A stretch of DNA of 64,000 nucleotides from Betaproteobacteria bacterium (GTDB taxonomy: Bacteria; Pseudomonadota; Gammaproteobacteria; Burkholderiales; SG8-41): positions 27,439 through 91,438 of the forward strand of contig JAQGMI010000017.1 in assembly GCA_028292435.1 (NCBI GenBank). Direction: 5' to 3'. Shown one piece after another: positions 35,197-44,532 of the stretch. A program made the position numbers and the translations under genes. Below the pieces are notes generated by a model. The model was given only the letters and a program-made list of their open reading frames with translations, was not told the DNA's origin and ran no database searches. How positions within the stretch are numbered: position 1 is the first letter of the stretch; every line of letters begins with the position of its first letter.

Positions 35197-36585
35197 ATGG
35201 GCATTCGCGACATCAGAGATTTACTGGGCAGCAGAAAAGAGGAAGTAAAGCCAATAGGACTCGTTGGTGCGCAAGCACCAGAACCGCAGTCGGGCGTTTC
35301 GCCGGCCGCGCTCGCGTACGTGAAGCTAAAGAACAAGTTGCACCACGCGATTTTAGAGAAGGTCGACCTCGCTTCACTCGAGTCGATGTCGGAATCCCGG
35401 CTGCGCCAGGAAATTGCGACTTTGGTTGAATTGCTGCTCACGGAGGACCCGGCGCTGATCAACGATATCGAGCGGCGCATGCTGGTGCGGGATATCCAGA
35501 ACGAGATGCTAGGACTCGGCCCGCTTGAATTGCTCATGGCCGACTCGGCGGTGTCTGACATCCTGGTCAACAGCTATGACCAGATCTACGTCGAGCGCTA
35601 TGGCCGTCTTGAGTTGACCGAGGTCGTGTTCTCAGACGACAAGCATTTGTTGCGCATCATCGACAAGATCGTTTCCCGCGTCGGCCGGCGCATCGACGAA
35701 TCGAGTCCGATGGTCGACGCCCGGTTGCCGGACGGCTCCCGCGTCAACGCGATCATCCCGCCGGTGGCGCTGGACGGGCCGATGGTGTCGATCCGTCGGT
35801 TTTCAGTCGTTCCGCTGAAAATGGGCGACCTCGTGAGCCGCTATAAATCGCTGACGCCTGACATGGCGATGACGCTGGAGGGCCTCGCAAAGTCGAAAAT
35901 CAACATGCTCGTTTCGGGCGGCACGGGGTCGGGCAAGACGACGCTGCTTAATATCCTCTCCGGCTACATTCCAGAAACCGAACGCATCATCACTATCGAA
36001 GACGCAGCAGAGCTTCAACTTCAGCAGGAACACGTGATCCGGCTGGAAACTCGTCCGCCCAACATAGAGGGCAAAGGCGAAGTCAATCAACGCGCACTGG
36101 TGCGCAACGCGCTGCGGATGCGGCCCGATCGCATCGTGATCGGCGAGGTGCGCGGCGCGGAAGCGGTGGACATGATGCAGGCGATGAACACCGGCCACGA
36201 AGGATCGCTGACGACGATACACGCCAACAACGCCCGCGATGCGATCGCACGTCTTGAAAACATGGTGGGCATGGCGGGCATCAATTTGCCTCACAAGGCC
36301 GCGCGCCAGCAGATTGCCTCGGCGATTACGGTCATTGTGCAAGTGAACCGGCTCACCGATGGCCAACGTAAAGTCATCAGCATCCAGGAAATCACCGGCA
36401 TGGAAGGCGACATCATCACGATGCAGGAAATTTTCACCTACCGCCAGACCGGCGTCGACGCGAACGGAAAAATCAGCGGCCACTTTCAGGCGACAGGCAT
36501 TCGCCCGAAGTTCGCCGACAAGTTGAGGAATCACGGCATCGATTTGCCGGATGAAATTTTTGATCCAAGCAGGCGTTATCAGTAA
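35197..36585 (+). CDS. cpaF: Tad pilus assembly ATPase CpaF/TadA (type II/IV secretion superfamily)
   Basis: 462 residues. An N-terminal helical domain (about 45-130) precedes the ATPase core. Visible are [19 protein letters not shown], Walker [14 protein letters not shown] (about 238-250), the Asp box [20 protein letters not shown], Walker [14 protein letters not shown] and the His box [13 protein letters not shown]. This hexameric cytoplasmic motor powers Flp pilus extension and possibly retraction. It is encoded 16 nt after cpaE and 12 nt before tadB. Confidence 0.97.
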   Translation: MGIRDIRDLLGSRKEEVKPIGLVGAQAPEPQSGVSPAALAYVKLKNKLHHAILEKVDLASLESMSESRLRQEIATLVELLLTEDPALINDIERRMLVRDIQNEMLGLGPLELLMADSAVSDILVNSYDQIYVERYGRLELTEVVFSDDKHLLRIIDKIVSRVGRRIDESSPMVDARLPDGSRVNAIIPPVALDGPMVSIRRFSVVPLKMGDLVSRYKSLTPDMAMTLEGLAKSKINMLVSGGTGSGKTTLLNILSGYIPETERIITIEDAAELQLQQEHVIRLETRPPNIEGKGEVNQRALVRNALRMRPDRIVIGEVRGAEAVDMMQAMNTGHEGSLTTIHANNARDAIARLENMVGMAGINLPHKAARQQIASAITVIVQVNRLTDGQRKVISIQEITGMEGDIITMQEIFTYRQTGVDANGKISGHFQATGIRPKFADKLRNHGIDLPDEIFDPSRRYQ

Positions 36586-36597
36586 AGAATCGCAATC

Positions 36598-37587
36598 ATG
36601 TTAAATCTTTTTAGCAACACTTTTGTTTTGGCCTTTGCGATCATGGCCTTTATCGCCGTCGTTCTGTTGGTCGAAGCGCTCTACATGATGTGGAATTCAT
36701 ACCGCGGTCCAGAAGCTAAAAAAATAGAGCGGCGTCTGCGGGCGCTGTCGGCAAGTTCGGACAACACTGCGCGGGCGAGCGTCCTCAAGAATCGAATGTT
36801 GAGCGACGTGCCGGCCGTTGAGCGCCTGCTGCTCGCCATTCCACGCGTTCACCGTCTCGACCGCTTCCTGCTGCAGTCTGGACTCAACTGGACGGTCGCC
36901 AAGTTACTTATGATGTCGGCCATTTGCGCCGGTGTAGCTTTAATCGCGCTTTCGTTTCTGAATATCTTTCCATTTTTGGAATTGTGGATAATCGCGGCGG
37001 CGGCATCGCTCCCCTTTGCGTACGTGCAATGGAAACGTTCCAAGCGGCTGCGCCGCATCGAGCAACAGCTGCCGGATGCCCTGGATCTCATCGGACGAGC
37101 GCTCCGGGCCGGCCACGCATTGCCCTCCGGCTTGCAGATGGCGGGGGAGGAAATGGCTGACCCAATTGCGGGCGAATTCCGCACCACGCATGACGAAATC
37201 AATTTCGGTGTCTCGATGCAGCAAGCCCTGTCCAATCTGAGCGGTCGCGTGCCACTCACCGACCTGCGCTATTTCGTTGTCGCCGTTTTGGTGCAGCGTG
37301 AAGCTGGCGGTAACCTGACCGAGGTGCTTGACAATTTGGCGTCGCTCATACGCAACCGTCTCAAGTTCCATGGCAAGGTCAAGGTGTTGACCACCGAAGG
37401 CCGGATGTCGGCGTGGGTGCTGTGCCTGCTGCCATTCGTAATTGCGGTTTTGCTGAATTTCGCCAATCATGAGTTCATCAGCATACTTTGGCTCGACCCG
37501 GTCGGCATCATGATCACGAAAATCCTGCTCGGCATGATGGTTGTCGGCGCACTCTGGCTTTACAAGCTATCGCACATTCGGGTCTAG
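36598..37587 (+). CDS. tadB: Tad inner-membrane platform protein TadB
   Basis: 329 residues. An N-terminal membrane helix, a pair of central helices (about 100-140) and C-terminal membrane helices flank a T2SSF cytoplasmic domain (RIEQQLPDALDLIGRALRAG, ISMQQALSNL-like segment, LREAGGNLTEVLDNLA region). These traits are standard for TadB, half of the inner-membrane platform that contacts the CpaF motor. Confidence 0.94.
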   Translation: MLNLFSNTFVLAFAIMAFIAVVLLVEALYMMWNSYRGPEAKKIERRLRALSASSDNTARASVLKNRMLSDVPAVERLLLAIPRVHRLDRFLLQSGLNWTVAKLLMMSAICAGVALIALSFLNIFPFLELWIIAAAASLPFAYVQWKRSKRLRRIEQQLPDALDLIGRALRAGHALPSGLQMAGEEMADPIAGEFRTTHDEINFGVSMQQALSNLSGRVPLTDLRYFVVAVLVQREAGGNLTEVLDNLASLIRNRLKFHGKVKVLTTEGRMSAWVLCLLPFVIAVLLNFANHEFISILWLDPVGIMITKILLGMMVVGALWLYKLSHIRV

Positions 37588-37609
37588 CGAAGTTTCCGAA
37601 AGGCTTTAT

Positions 37610-38524
37610 ATGTTGATTTACGCGATCGTGATCTTCGTGCTCGTGACCGGCGTCAGCATGATGCTGCTCAACTGGCTCGTTCCGAATAAGTCGCAGCGGC
37701 GTTTGCAGGAATTGGCAAGCGTCGGGATTAAAACAGACTGGGTGCAAACGGTCGTCGAGATCGCAAGTCCGCTTGCGAAGCTGTCTATACCGGAAGGGAA
37801 ATGGGAGGATTCGCCGATCCGCCTCCGCTTCATTAACGCGGGTATCCGCTCATCGAAAGCAGTGATCATTTTCTATGGTGCGAAAACTCTGTTCCCGCTT
37901 ATTTTCGCGACGGCCGCATTTATCGCGCTGCAATTTGCGGGCAAAAGCCCTGATCGCAATATGCTGCTGCTGATCCTGCTCCTTGCCGCGACGTTTGGCT
38001 GCTATCTGCCAAACATTGTATTGAATCGAGCCATTAAAGCTCGCCAACGCGAGATTTTCGACAACTTCCCGGATGCCGCGGACCTCATGCTGGTATGCGT
38101 CGAGGCAGGGTTGGGTCTTGACGCGGCGTTGGTACGGGTGGCCGACGAGATCAGCATCAAGAGTCGAGCGCTCGCCGAAGAAATCCATCTCACCACGCTG
38201 GAAACGCGCGCCGGCAGCACGCGCGATCAGGCTTTACGCAATCTTGGACTGCGCACGGGCGTACAGGAATTACAGACGTTTGCAACGATGCTGGCGCAAG
38301 CCGACAAGTTCGGCACCAGCATTGGCGAATCGCTCCGTGTGTTTTCCGACGACTTGAGGCACAAGCGGCAGTTGCGCGCCGAGGAACTGGCGGCGAAGCT
38401 GCCCACCAAAATGCTGTTTCCCTTGATTCTCTGCATTTTTCCGGCGGTAAGCATGGTGATTCTTGGGCCCGCAGGCGTGCAAGTGTATCGCGTCATCCTG
38501 CCGATGCTCGCCGGACAGCATTGA
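37610..38524 (+). CDS. tadC: Tad inner-membrane platform protein TadC
   Basis: 304 residues from the ATG at 37610, chosen because GAAAGG precedes it and the protein begins directly with a membrane helix (LIYAIVIFVLVTGVSMMLLN). A T2SSF domain follows (FDNFPDAADLMLVCVEAGLG, LDAALVRVADE, ADKFGTSIGESLRVFSDDLR), then terminal membrane helices. Works with TadB as the platform. Confidence 0.94.
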   Translation: MLIYAIVIFVLVTGVSMMLLNWLVPNKSQRRLQELASVGIKTDWVQTVVEIASPLAKLSIPEGKWEDSPIRLRFINAGIRSSKAVIIFYGAKTLFPLIFATAAFIALQFAGKSPDRNMLLLILLLAATFGCYLPNIVLNRAIKARQREIFDNFPDAADLMLVCVEAGLGLDAALVRVADEISIKSRALAEEIHLTTLETRAGSTRDQALRNLGLRTGVQELQTFATMLAQADKFGTSIGESLRVFSDDLRHKRQLRAEELAAKLPTKMLFPLILCIFPAVSMVILGPAGVQVYRVILPMLAGQH

Positions 38525-38636
38525 AATTTATTGCTTTCGAATGCAAGGCCAGCAAGGACATTATCGATTTCGTTAAGGGTGGCGTCGCCGGCGCCGCGTG
38601 TGTGCGTAAACATCTGGGAGGATGTAAGGAGAAGTT

Positions 38637-39677
38637 ATGCAAAAGATTCAACTGAAAGTCATCGTCGCCTTGTGCGGACCGCTGATGGTCGCGGGCTGCG
38701 CATTTTTCAAACCGAGCCCCGTTCAGCTCGCGCTCACGCCGGTGACGAGCCTGCGGCACGGGGCACCCCCGAGCGAGGCGGAATACCAGCTGGGACGCGC
38801 GTATCAAACGGGGCTTGACTACGAAAAAGCGATCGTTTCGTACCGCAAATCAATCACAGAAAACCCGAACAATGCAGAGGCACACAACGCGCTTGGCGTC
38901 GTATACGCGACGCAAGGCAAAATTGAGCAGGCCGTTACCGAACTGATGACTGCGGCGGCGCTCGCGCCGGAGGCGGCGCATGTTCAAAACAATCTCGGAT
39001 TTGCTTATCTGTTGAGCGGCCGTAACGCGGAGGCGACGGGTCCGCTCACGATTGCCGCAAAACTCGATCCTGCAAATGAGCGGATCCGCGAAAATTTGAG
39101 ACGCGCACAGCAGGGAGCTGGTTTGCCGGTGCCATCGCGCGACAAGGTGCCGGATGTTATTGCTTCGGCGCAGGCCAATCCGCCGCAGGTCGACGCCAAT
39201 ATCGATCCGAACGCACCAACGCTCGTCAGCGTGGCGCCCAACATATTTGCGTTGCGCCACAATCTGCCGCAAATCACGCGTTCGCATCCGTTGCCTGTCG
39301 CACGGGCGCAAGGCGCTCCTCTCACGGTCGTCAAGGTGGAGGTGTCGAACGGCAACGGCGTGGCGGGCCTCGCGAAGCGTACATCATCGTTGCTGCAAGA
39401 GCGGGGGTATGCAATCGCGCGGTTGACCAATCAATTGCCTTACACGCAGAGAGTTACCGAAATCCAGTATCGCCGCGGCCAGGAAAGCGAAGCGCGCCGG
39501 TTGAATGCATTGCTCTCGGTGCCGACGAACGTCGTCGAATCAAGCGAACTCAGCCAGGCGGTCGGCGTGCGGCTGGTGCTGGGGCACGACTCTGCGGCGC
39601 AACCGATTTTTGGCGACCCCGCTAATCGGAGATACGGCAAAGCCGTCGATGAGACGCCGGCACTACCGCGAGGATGA
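38637..39677 (+). CDS. tadD: TPR lipoprotein with C-terminal LytR_C domain (TadD-like)
   Basis: 346 residues, ATG behind AAGGAGAAG. Signal with lipobox MVAGC. Residues about 45-165 hold three to four TPR repeats (EYQLGRAYQTGLDYEKAIVS, AEAHNALGVVYATQGKIEQA, VQNNLGFAYLLSGRNAEA). After a Pro-rich linker, residues about 235-330 form a LytR_C-type domain (VEVSNGNGVAGLAKRTSSLL then VTEIQYRRGQESEARRL). TadD proteins are TPR lipoproteins needed for Tad pili; the extra domain may bind the cell wall. It is the last gene of the locus, about 110 nt after tadC. Confidence 0.9.
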   Translation: MQKIQLKVIVALCGPLMVAGCAFFKPSPVQLALTPVTSLRHGAPPSEAEYQLGRAYQTGLDYEKAIVSYRKSITENPNNAEAHNALGVVYATQGKIEQAVTELMTAAALAPEAAHVQNNLGFAYLLSGRNAEATGPLTIAAKLDPANERIRENLRRAQQGAGLPVPSRDKVPDVIASAQANPPQVDANIDPNAPTLVSVAPNIFALRHNLPQITRSHPLPVARAQGAPLTVVKVEVSNGNGVAGLAKRTSSLLQERGYAIARLTNQLPYTQRVTEIQYRRGQESEARRLNALLSVPTNVVESSELSQAVGVRLVLGHDSAAQPIFGDPANRRYGKAVDETPALPRG

Positions 39678-39844
39678 TTTGCGTTATCCATACGGCGCCT
39701 GAATAAAAACAGAACGGAAGTTTTAATCTCGACGCATCTCGTGCCGCCGAAGGCGCGAACTGCCTGCGCGGGTTACAATCCGGAAAAGCAACCCGTTGGC
39801 CAGATCGCGGCCAATTCTTAGTCGAGCTACCCACAGCCGTAAGC

Positions 39845-41212
39845 ATGAACGAAGCGCAGAATCCGCCCGCGCCTGCCGTCACCCGCACGCTCGCTCGCTA
39901 TATTGTCGAATCGAATCCTGATGATATTCCGGACGCCGTTGTGCATGAAGCGCGGCGGGCGCTGCTGCACTGGATCGGCTGCTCGCTTGGCGGCTGTCGG
40001 CACGAAGCAACCGAAACCGCGCTCGCGGCATTCGGCGAATTTTCCGGCGCACGCGAAGCAACGGTCATCGGCCGGCCGGAGCGCGTCGACCTTCTGCTTG
40101 CCGCGTTGTTGAACGGCATCAGCGCGGACGTGCTCGGTTTCAGCGACACGCATCTAAAAACGGTGATCCATCCGGGCGGCGTAGTCGGCCCGGCAATTCT
40201 CGGTCTCGCTGAACGCGCGCCGATCTCGGGCCGCGACTTTCTGCATGCATTTCTGCTTGGCATCGAAGTCGCGTGCCGCGCAGGCCTGTCCGTTTATCCC
40301 TGGCACTACGCGCGCGGCTGGCACATCACCGGCACCGCAGGCACGTTCGGCGCCGCGGCAGCAGCGGGCAAATTGCTCGGTCTCGACGAGCAACGCATGA
40401 CGTGGGCGCTTGGCATTGCGGCGACGCAGGCCGCGGGACTGCGCGAAATGTTCGGCAGTATGTGCAAGAGCCTGCACGGCGGCCGCGCGGCGCAGAACGG
40501 CTTGAGCGCCGCATCGCTCGCGCAAAAAGGTTTCACCAGTTCCGAACAGGCAATCGAAGCGCCGCGCGGTTTTGCCAACGTGCTCGGCGAGTCGCCCGAT
40601 TTAACGGCGCTGATCCGAGGCCTTGGAACCGATTTCGAAGTACTGCAGAACACGTACAAGCCGTTTCCATGCGGCGTCGTGATTCATCCGGTCATCGACG
40701 GCTGCGTGACGCTCAAAGCCGCGCACGCATTCAACGCCGCAGACATCCGGCGCATTGCGCTGCGCGTGAATCCGCTTGTGCTCGAACTATGCGGACGCAA
40801 AACGCCGGCGACGACATCCCAGTCGAAGCTCAGCGTTTATCATTCGGCGGCGGCAGCGACGATCGCCGGCAGGATGACCGAGCAGGAATATGCGATGACG
40901 TGCGTCGCCGATCCGGCGGTTGTCGGGTTGCGTGAAAAAGTGGAAGCGGTGGCCGATGCGGCAATCCGCGAAGATGAAGCTGACGTTGTGATCGAATTCG
41001 CCGACGGAAAAACGCTGCACCATCATGTAGACTTCGTGATCGGCAGCACCCGGCGGCCCATGTCGGACGCCGACATCGAGATCAAATTCCGCGGACTTGC
41101 AGCGCCCGTGCTGCCGGCGGAGACGGTCGAGCAATTGATCGCTGCGTGCTGGGCCATCACCGATCAAAAAGAGGCATCGATCCTGGCGCGGCTTGGTGCG
41201 GCGCAGGGATAA
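39845..41212 (+). CDS. MmgE/PrpD family protein (2-methylcitrate dehydratase/cis-aconitate decarboxylase type)
   Basis: 455 residues, the usual size. The N-terminal all-helical domain contains RRALLHWIGCSLGGCRHEAT, and the region ISADVLGFSDTHLKTVIHPGG gives the active-site Asp/His area of the family. The C-terminal domain is also complete. Members dehydrate 2-methylcitrate, decarboxylate cis-aconitate or act on iminodisuccinate. Here it stands with Bug binding proteins, an SDR and a CoA transferase, not with prpBC, so classical methylcitrate metabolism is unlikely. Substrate unknown. Confidence 0.88.
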   Translation: MNEAQNPPAPAVTRTLARYIVESNPDDIPDAVVHEARRALLHWIGCSLGGCRHEATETALAAFGEFSGAREATVIGRPERVDLLLAALLNGISADVLGFSDTHLKTVIHPGGVVGPAILGLAERAPISGRDFLHAFLLGIEVACRAGLSVYPWHYARGWHITGTAGTFGAAAAAGKLLGLDEQRMTWALGIAATQAAGLREMFGSMCKSLHGGRAAQNGLSAASLAQKGFTSSEQAIEAPRGFANVLGESPDLTALIRGLGTDFEVLQNTYKPFPCGVVIHPVIDGCVTLKAAHAFNAADIRRIALRVNPLVLELCGRKTPATTSQSKLSVYHSAAAATIAGRMTEQEYAMTCVADPAVVGLREKVEAVADAAIREDEADVVIEFADGKTLHHHVDFVIGSTRRPMSDADIEIKFRGLAAPVLPAETVEQLIAACWAITDQKEASILARLGAAQG

Positions 41213-41252
41213 AAAAACACGGACGTGCACTGAACGCGACGACGAGGAGATT

Positions 41253-42227
41253 ATGCGGGTTGGCAGTCTGGGTTTTCTGATGCAGGTCGCCGCCGGATTC
41301 GCGGTGTCGACGCTGGCTGTGGCGCAAACGTATCCGACGAAACCGATTCGTTTCGTGGTCGGTTTTACCGCGGGCGGTGCATCGGACATCACTGCGCGCA
41401 TCGTCGGGCAAAAGTTGACCGAACATCTCGGTCAGCCGGTGATCATCGATAACCGTGCGGGTGCAAGCGGCACGATCGCCGGCGGCATCGTGGCGAAGGC
41501 GCCGGCTGATGGTTACACGATGCTGGCCGGCGCGACGAGCATCCTCGCGATCAATCCCGCGCTGTATGCGAAGCTCGATTACGACACGCTGCGCGATTTT
41601 TCGCCGGTCTCGCAGACCGTTTCGATGCCGCAGCTGCTCGTCGTGCATCCATCGGTCAAGGCCACGACGCTCAAGGAATTGCTCGCGCTCGCCAAAGCCA
41701 AACCCGGCGAACTCAATTATTCGTCGTCGGGCAACGGCAGCTCGAGCCATCTCGCGATGGAGCTGCTCAAGTACATGACCGGCATCAACGTCGTGCACGT
41801 GCCGTTTAAAGGCAGCGGCCAGGCCATGCCGAATTTGCTGGCGGGCCAGGTGCAACTCGTATTCGACCCGATGCCGACTTCACTGCCGCACGTCAAGAGC
41901 GGCCGCCTGCGCGCGATCGCAATTTCGACCGCGACACGCTCGCCGGCGATTCCGGAGTTGCCCACGGTGGCCGAGGCAGGCGTGCCCGGTTATGAGAGCA
42001 ATCTTTGGTACGGCGTGCTGTTGCCTGTACGTACTCCGACAGTGATCGTCGCGAAACTGAATCAGGCAATCAACGCAATCCTGCGCGAATCCGACGTCGG
42101 TGAGCGCTTTGCGGCACTCGGCGCCGAGCCGCGCGGCGGCACGAGCGTTGAATTCCGCGAATACATCGGCGCTGAACTCATAAAATGGAACAAGGTCATC
42201 AAGGCGGTCGGCATCCGCGCGGAGTAA
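41253..42227 (+). CDS. Bug-family TTT substrate-binding protein
   Basis: 324 residues from the ATG at 41253, with GAGGAG upstream; the open frame reaches into the preceding gene but those codons are not a signal peptide. The Sec signal ends near TLAVA-QTYP. Motifs are YPTKPIRFVVGFTAGGASDI, VIIDNRAGASGTI, APADGYTMLAGATS, NYSSSGNGSSSHLAMELL and the late VPGYESNLWYGVLLP. It lies 40 nt after the MmgE/PrpD gene and probably delivers its substrate or that of the nearby CoA enzymes. Confidence 0.93.
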   Translation: MRVGSLGFLMQVAAGFAVSTLAVAQTYPTKPIRFVVGFTAGGASDITARIVGQKLTEHLGQPVIIDNRAGASGTIAGGIVAKAPADGYTMLAGATSILAINPALYAKLDYDTLRDFSPVSQTVSMPQLLVVHPSVKATTLKELLALAKAKPGELNYSSSGNGSSSHLAMELLKYMTGINVVHVPFKGSGQAMPNLLAGQVQLVFDPMPTSLPHVKSGRLRAIAISTATRSPAIPELPTVAEAGVPGYESNLWYGVLLPVRTPTVIVAKLNQAINAILRESDVGERFAALGAEPRGGTSVEFREYIGAELIKWNKVIKAVGIRAE

Positions 42228-42272
42228 CGCGCATTCGATTCAACCCATTATCCACCGGCAAGGAGATGTGAA

Positions 42273-42659
42273 GTGAACAAGGAGCTGTACGAAAAAGGCC
42301 AGAAAGTCCGCCGCGAGGTGCTCGGCGATGCATATGTCGATGCGGCGGCAAAAACGACGACGGATTTCAACCGGCCGTTCCAGGAACTGATTGCCGAATA
42401 CGTCTGGGGCACATTGTGGAGCCGTCCCGGACTCGACCGCCGCACGCGCGCGCTGCTGAATCTCGGCGTGCTGACTGCCATGGGCCGCACAGAAGAAGTG
42501 AAGATTTATCTTAGCGCAGCGCAGAACGTCGGCGTTTCGCGCGACGACGTGCGCGAAGTGCTGATGCAGACGGCGGTTTATTGCGGCATACCCGCAGCGC
42601 TCGACAGCTTCCGCATTGCGCAGCAGTTTTTCAACGATCAGGATGCCAAGGCCAAGTAA
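42273..42659 (+). CDS. Carboxymuconolactone decarboxylase family protein
   Basis: 128 residues, all-helical, the size of PcaC-type 4-carboxymuconolactone decarboxylases. The core DRRTRALLNLGVLTAMGRTEEVK is typical, as is the C-terminal VLMQTAVYCGIPAALDSFRIA. Many members are not protocatechuate enzymes but act on other lactones or as peroxidases; no pca genes are nearby, so the function is open. Encoded 45 nt after a Bug gene and 6 nt before another. Confidence 0.88.
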   Translation: MNKELYEKGQKVRREVLGDAYVDAAAKTTTDFNRPFQELIAEYVWGTLWSRPGLDRRTRALLNLGVLTAMGRTEEVKIYLSAAQNVGVSRDDVREVLMQTAVYCGIPAALDSFRIAQQFFNDQDAKAK

Positions 42660-42664
42660 CCGCC

Positions 42665-42745
42665 GATGAACGCAGATGAAAATCCAGGCTCAACGATGAG
42701 GTGCCGTAAAGCGATTGACGTTATCCGTGTTCGCCTGCGTTCGTC
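42665..42745. repeat. Inverted-repeat element at the 5' end of the Bug gene
   Basis: GATGAACGCAGATGAA (42665-42680) is an imperfect inverted copy of TTCGCCTGCGTTCGTC (42730-42745): 13 Watson-Crick pairs, two G-U pairs and one mismatch, with a 49-nt loop. The arm sequence has the look of a dispersed intergenic repeat. It spans the presumed start codon of the Bug gene. Confidence 0.6.
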
Positions 42746-43706
42746 TGCCATTCGATCGATTTCCATCTTCGTGGTTTTGAGCAGTGCAGCGCATCCGGCG
42801 CTCGGACAGCAATATCCGGCGAAACCGATCAAAGTGATAGTCGGATTCGCAGTCGGCGGTGCGGCCGACGTGACGGCGCGCATGCTGCAACCGAAATTGA
42901 ACGCGCTGCTCGGCCAGCCGGTGATTATCGACAACCGGCTCGGCAGCGGCGGCGCCATCGCAACCGAGTTTGTCGCGAAGTCGGCGCCTGACGGCTACAC
43001 GCTTTTGTTGATGCCCGCCGCAGACGCCGTCCAGCCCGCGGTGCGGCGCAAGCTGCCGTACGATCTCGATCGCGATCTCGCGCCTGTCGGCCGTATCGTT
43101 TTGGGCCCGTGGGTCGTGGTCGTGAATCCGTCGGTGCCGGTGCGAACGGCGCAGGAATTGATCGCGCTCGCCAAGGCGAACCCTGGCAAGCTCAATTACG
43201 CTTCCTCGGGTATCGGCAGCTCGGCGCATATCACGGCCGAACTCTTCAGTTCGATGGCGCACGTGAAGCTTGTGCACATTCCGTACAAAGGCGTGTCCGA
43301 CGGCGTGACTGCGACGGCTATCGGTCAGTCGGACATGATATTCGCGAGTTATCCGGCCGCGCAGCCGCTCTTGCAGGTCAACAAGGTGCGCCCGCTCGCC
43401 GTCAGCATCGCCAAACGCTGGATCATCATGCCGGACATACCGACGCTCGACGAAGCGGGGCTTAAAGGATTTGACCGCTCGGGTTGGTATGGAATGCTGG
43501 TGCCTGCGGGAACGCCCAGGGAGATTGTCACGCGGCTGAATGCGGCGATCGTATCGATCGTCAATACTGCGGACATGACGGACGCGCTGAGAAAGCAGGG
43601 GCTGGAGCCGAGTACGAGCACGGCGGAAGATTTCGGCGCCTTCATCCGCAATGAAGTTGCGCAGAACATCCGCATTGCGAAATCGGCAGCGATTAACGTT
43701 GAATAA
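42666..43706 (+). CDS. Bug-family TTT substrate-binding protein with repeat-derived N-terminus
   Basis: 346 residues if it starts at 42666; ATG at 42696 is an alternative, and neither has a good ribosome site. The signal peptide region ends ALG-QQYPAKP. Body motifs are YPAKPIKVIVGFAVGGAADV, VIIDNRLGSGGAI, SAPDGYTLLLMPAAD, NYASSGIGSSAHITAELF and FDRSGWYGMLVPAGTPREIV. Odd: codons 1-27 lie in an inverted-repeat element (42665-42745), so the first part of the reading frame is not native Bug sequence. The rest is an ordinary Bug protein. Confidence 0.88.
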   Translation: MNADENPGSTMRCRKAIDVIRVRLRSSAIRSISIFVVLSSAAHPALGQQYPAKPIKVIVGFAVGGAADVTARMLQPKLNALLGQPVIIDNRLGSGGAIATEFVAKSAPDGYTLLLMPAADAVQPAVRRKLPYDLDRDLAPVGRIVLGPWVVVVNPSVPVRTAQELIALAKANPGKLNYASSGIGSSAHITAELFSSMAHVKLVHIPYKGVSDGVTATAIGQSDMIFASYPAAQPLLQVNKVRPLAVSIAKRWIIMPDIPTLDEAGLKGFDRSGWYGMLVPAGTPREIVTRLNAAIVSIVNTADMTDALRKQGLEPSTSTAEDFGAFIRNEVAQNIRIAKSAAINVE

Positions 43707-43715
43707 GGACTCAGC

Positions 43716-44498
43716 ATGGATTTAGGCATCGCAGGCATGACGGCATTGGTTACGGGCGGATCGCGCGGCATTGGATTCGCGGTGGCGCACCGGTTGGCGC
43801 TCGAAGGCTGCAATGTGCATCTTGCTTCCCGCAGCGCTCAAGATCTTGACACTGCGCGCGCAAAAATACTGGCCGCAAGCAAGGTGCAGGTCACGTGCCA
43901 TGCGCTCGATCTTTCGCAAAGCGCAAGTGTCGACCGGCTCGCCGCCGATTGCGGCAACCTCGACATCCTGATCAACAATGCCGGCGCGATTCCGCAGGGC
44001 GACCTGATCGCCGTAGACGAAAAACGCTGGCGTGAAGCGTGGGAGCTCAAGGTGTTCGGCTACATAAACCTTACGCGCGCGATTTACGCCAATATGAAAG
44101 AGCAAAAACACGGCGTCATCGTGAACGTGATCGGCACCGCCGGCGAGCGTCCGGCGGCGACTTATATCGCGGGCACGGCGGGCAATGCGGCGTTGATGGC
44201 ATTTTCACGCGGGTTGGGCGGCGAAAGCGTCGATTACGGCGTGCGCGTGCTCGGCGTCAATCCCGGCTCGACCGAAACCGAGCGCGCGCGCTCGCGCCTC
44301 GAGAACGTCGCACAGGAAAAGCTGGGCGACGCGAGCCGTTGGCGTGAATTGACCAAAGATGCGCCGTTCGGCCGTATCGCCACCGCCGATGAAGTGGCGG
44401 ACGTGATCGTGTTCATGGCGTCCGCGCGCGCATCGTACGTCAGCGGCACGATCGTCACGGTCGACGGCGGACGTACTGTGCGCAATCGCACTGCTTAA
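43716..44498 (+). CDS. SDR family oxidoreductase with atypical catalytic site
   Basis: 260 residues, AAGGAC before the ATG. The Rossmann motif TGGSRGIGFAVAHRL and NNAGAIP are normal for short-chain dehydrogenases. The catalytic Tyr is probably in ATYIAGTAGNAALMAFSRGL, but the YxxxK lysine is replaced by Thr (YIAGT), so proton transfer differs from classical SDRs or the protein acts on a narrow substrate. The C-terminus VSGTIVTVDGGRT is typical. It follows the Bug gene by 9 nt and precedes the CoA transferase by 34 nt. Confidence 0.88.
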   Translation: MDLGIAGMTALVTGGSRGIGFAVAHRLALEGCNVHLASRSAQDLDTARAKILAASKVQVTCHALDLSQSASVDRLAADCGNLDILINNAGAIPQGDLIAVDEKRWREAWELKVFGYINLTRAIYANMKEQKHGVIVNVIGTAGERPAATYIAGTAGNAALMAFSRGLGGESVDYGVRVLGVNPGSTETERARSRLENVAQEKLGDASRWRELTKDAPFGRIATADEVADVIVFMASARASYVSGTIVTVDGGRTVRNRTA

Positions 44499-44532
44499 CA
44501 GCGCGAAACAACATTTAATTAAAGGTGTCCGC

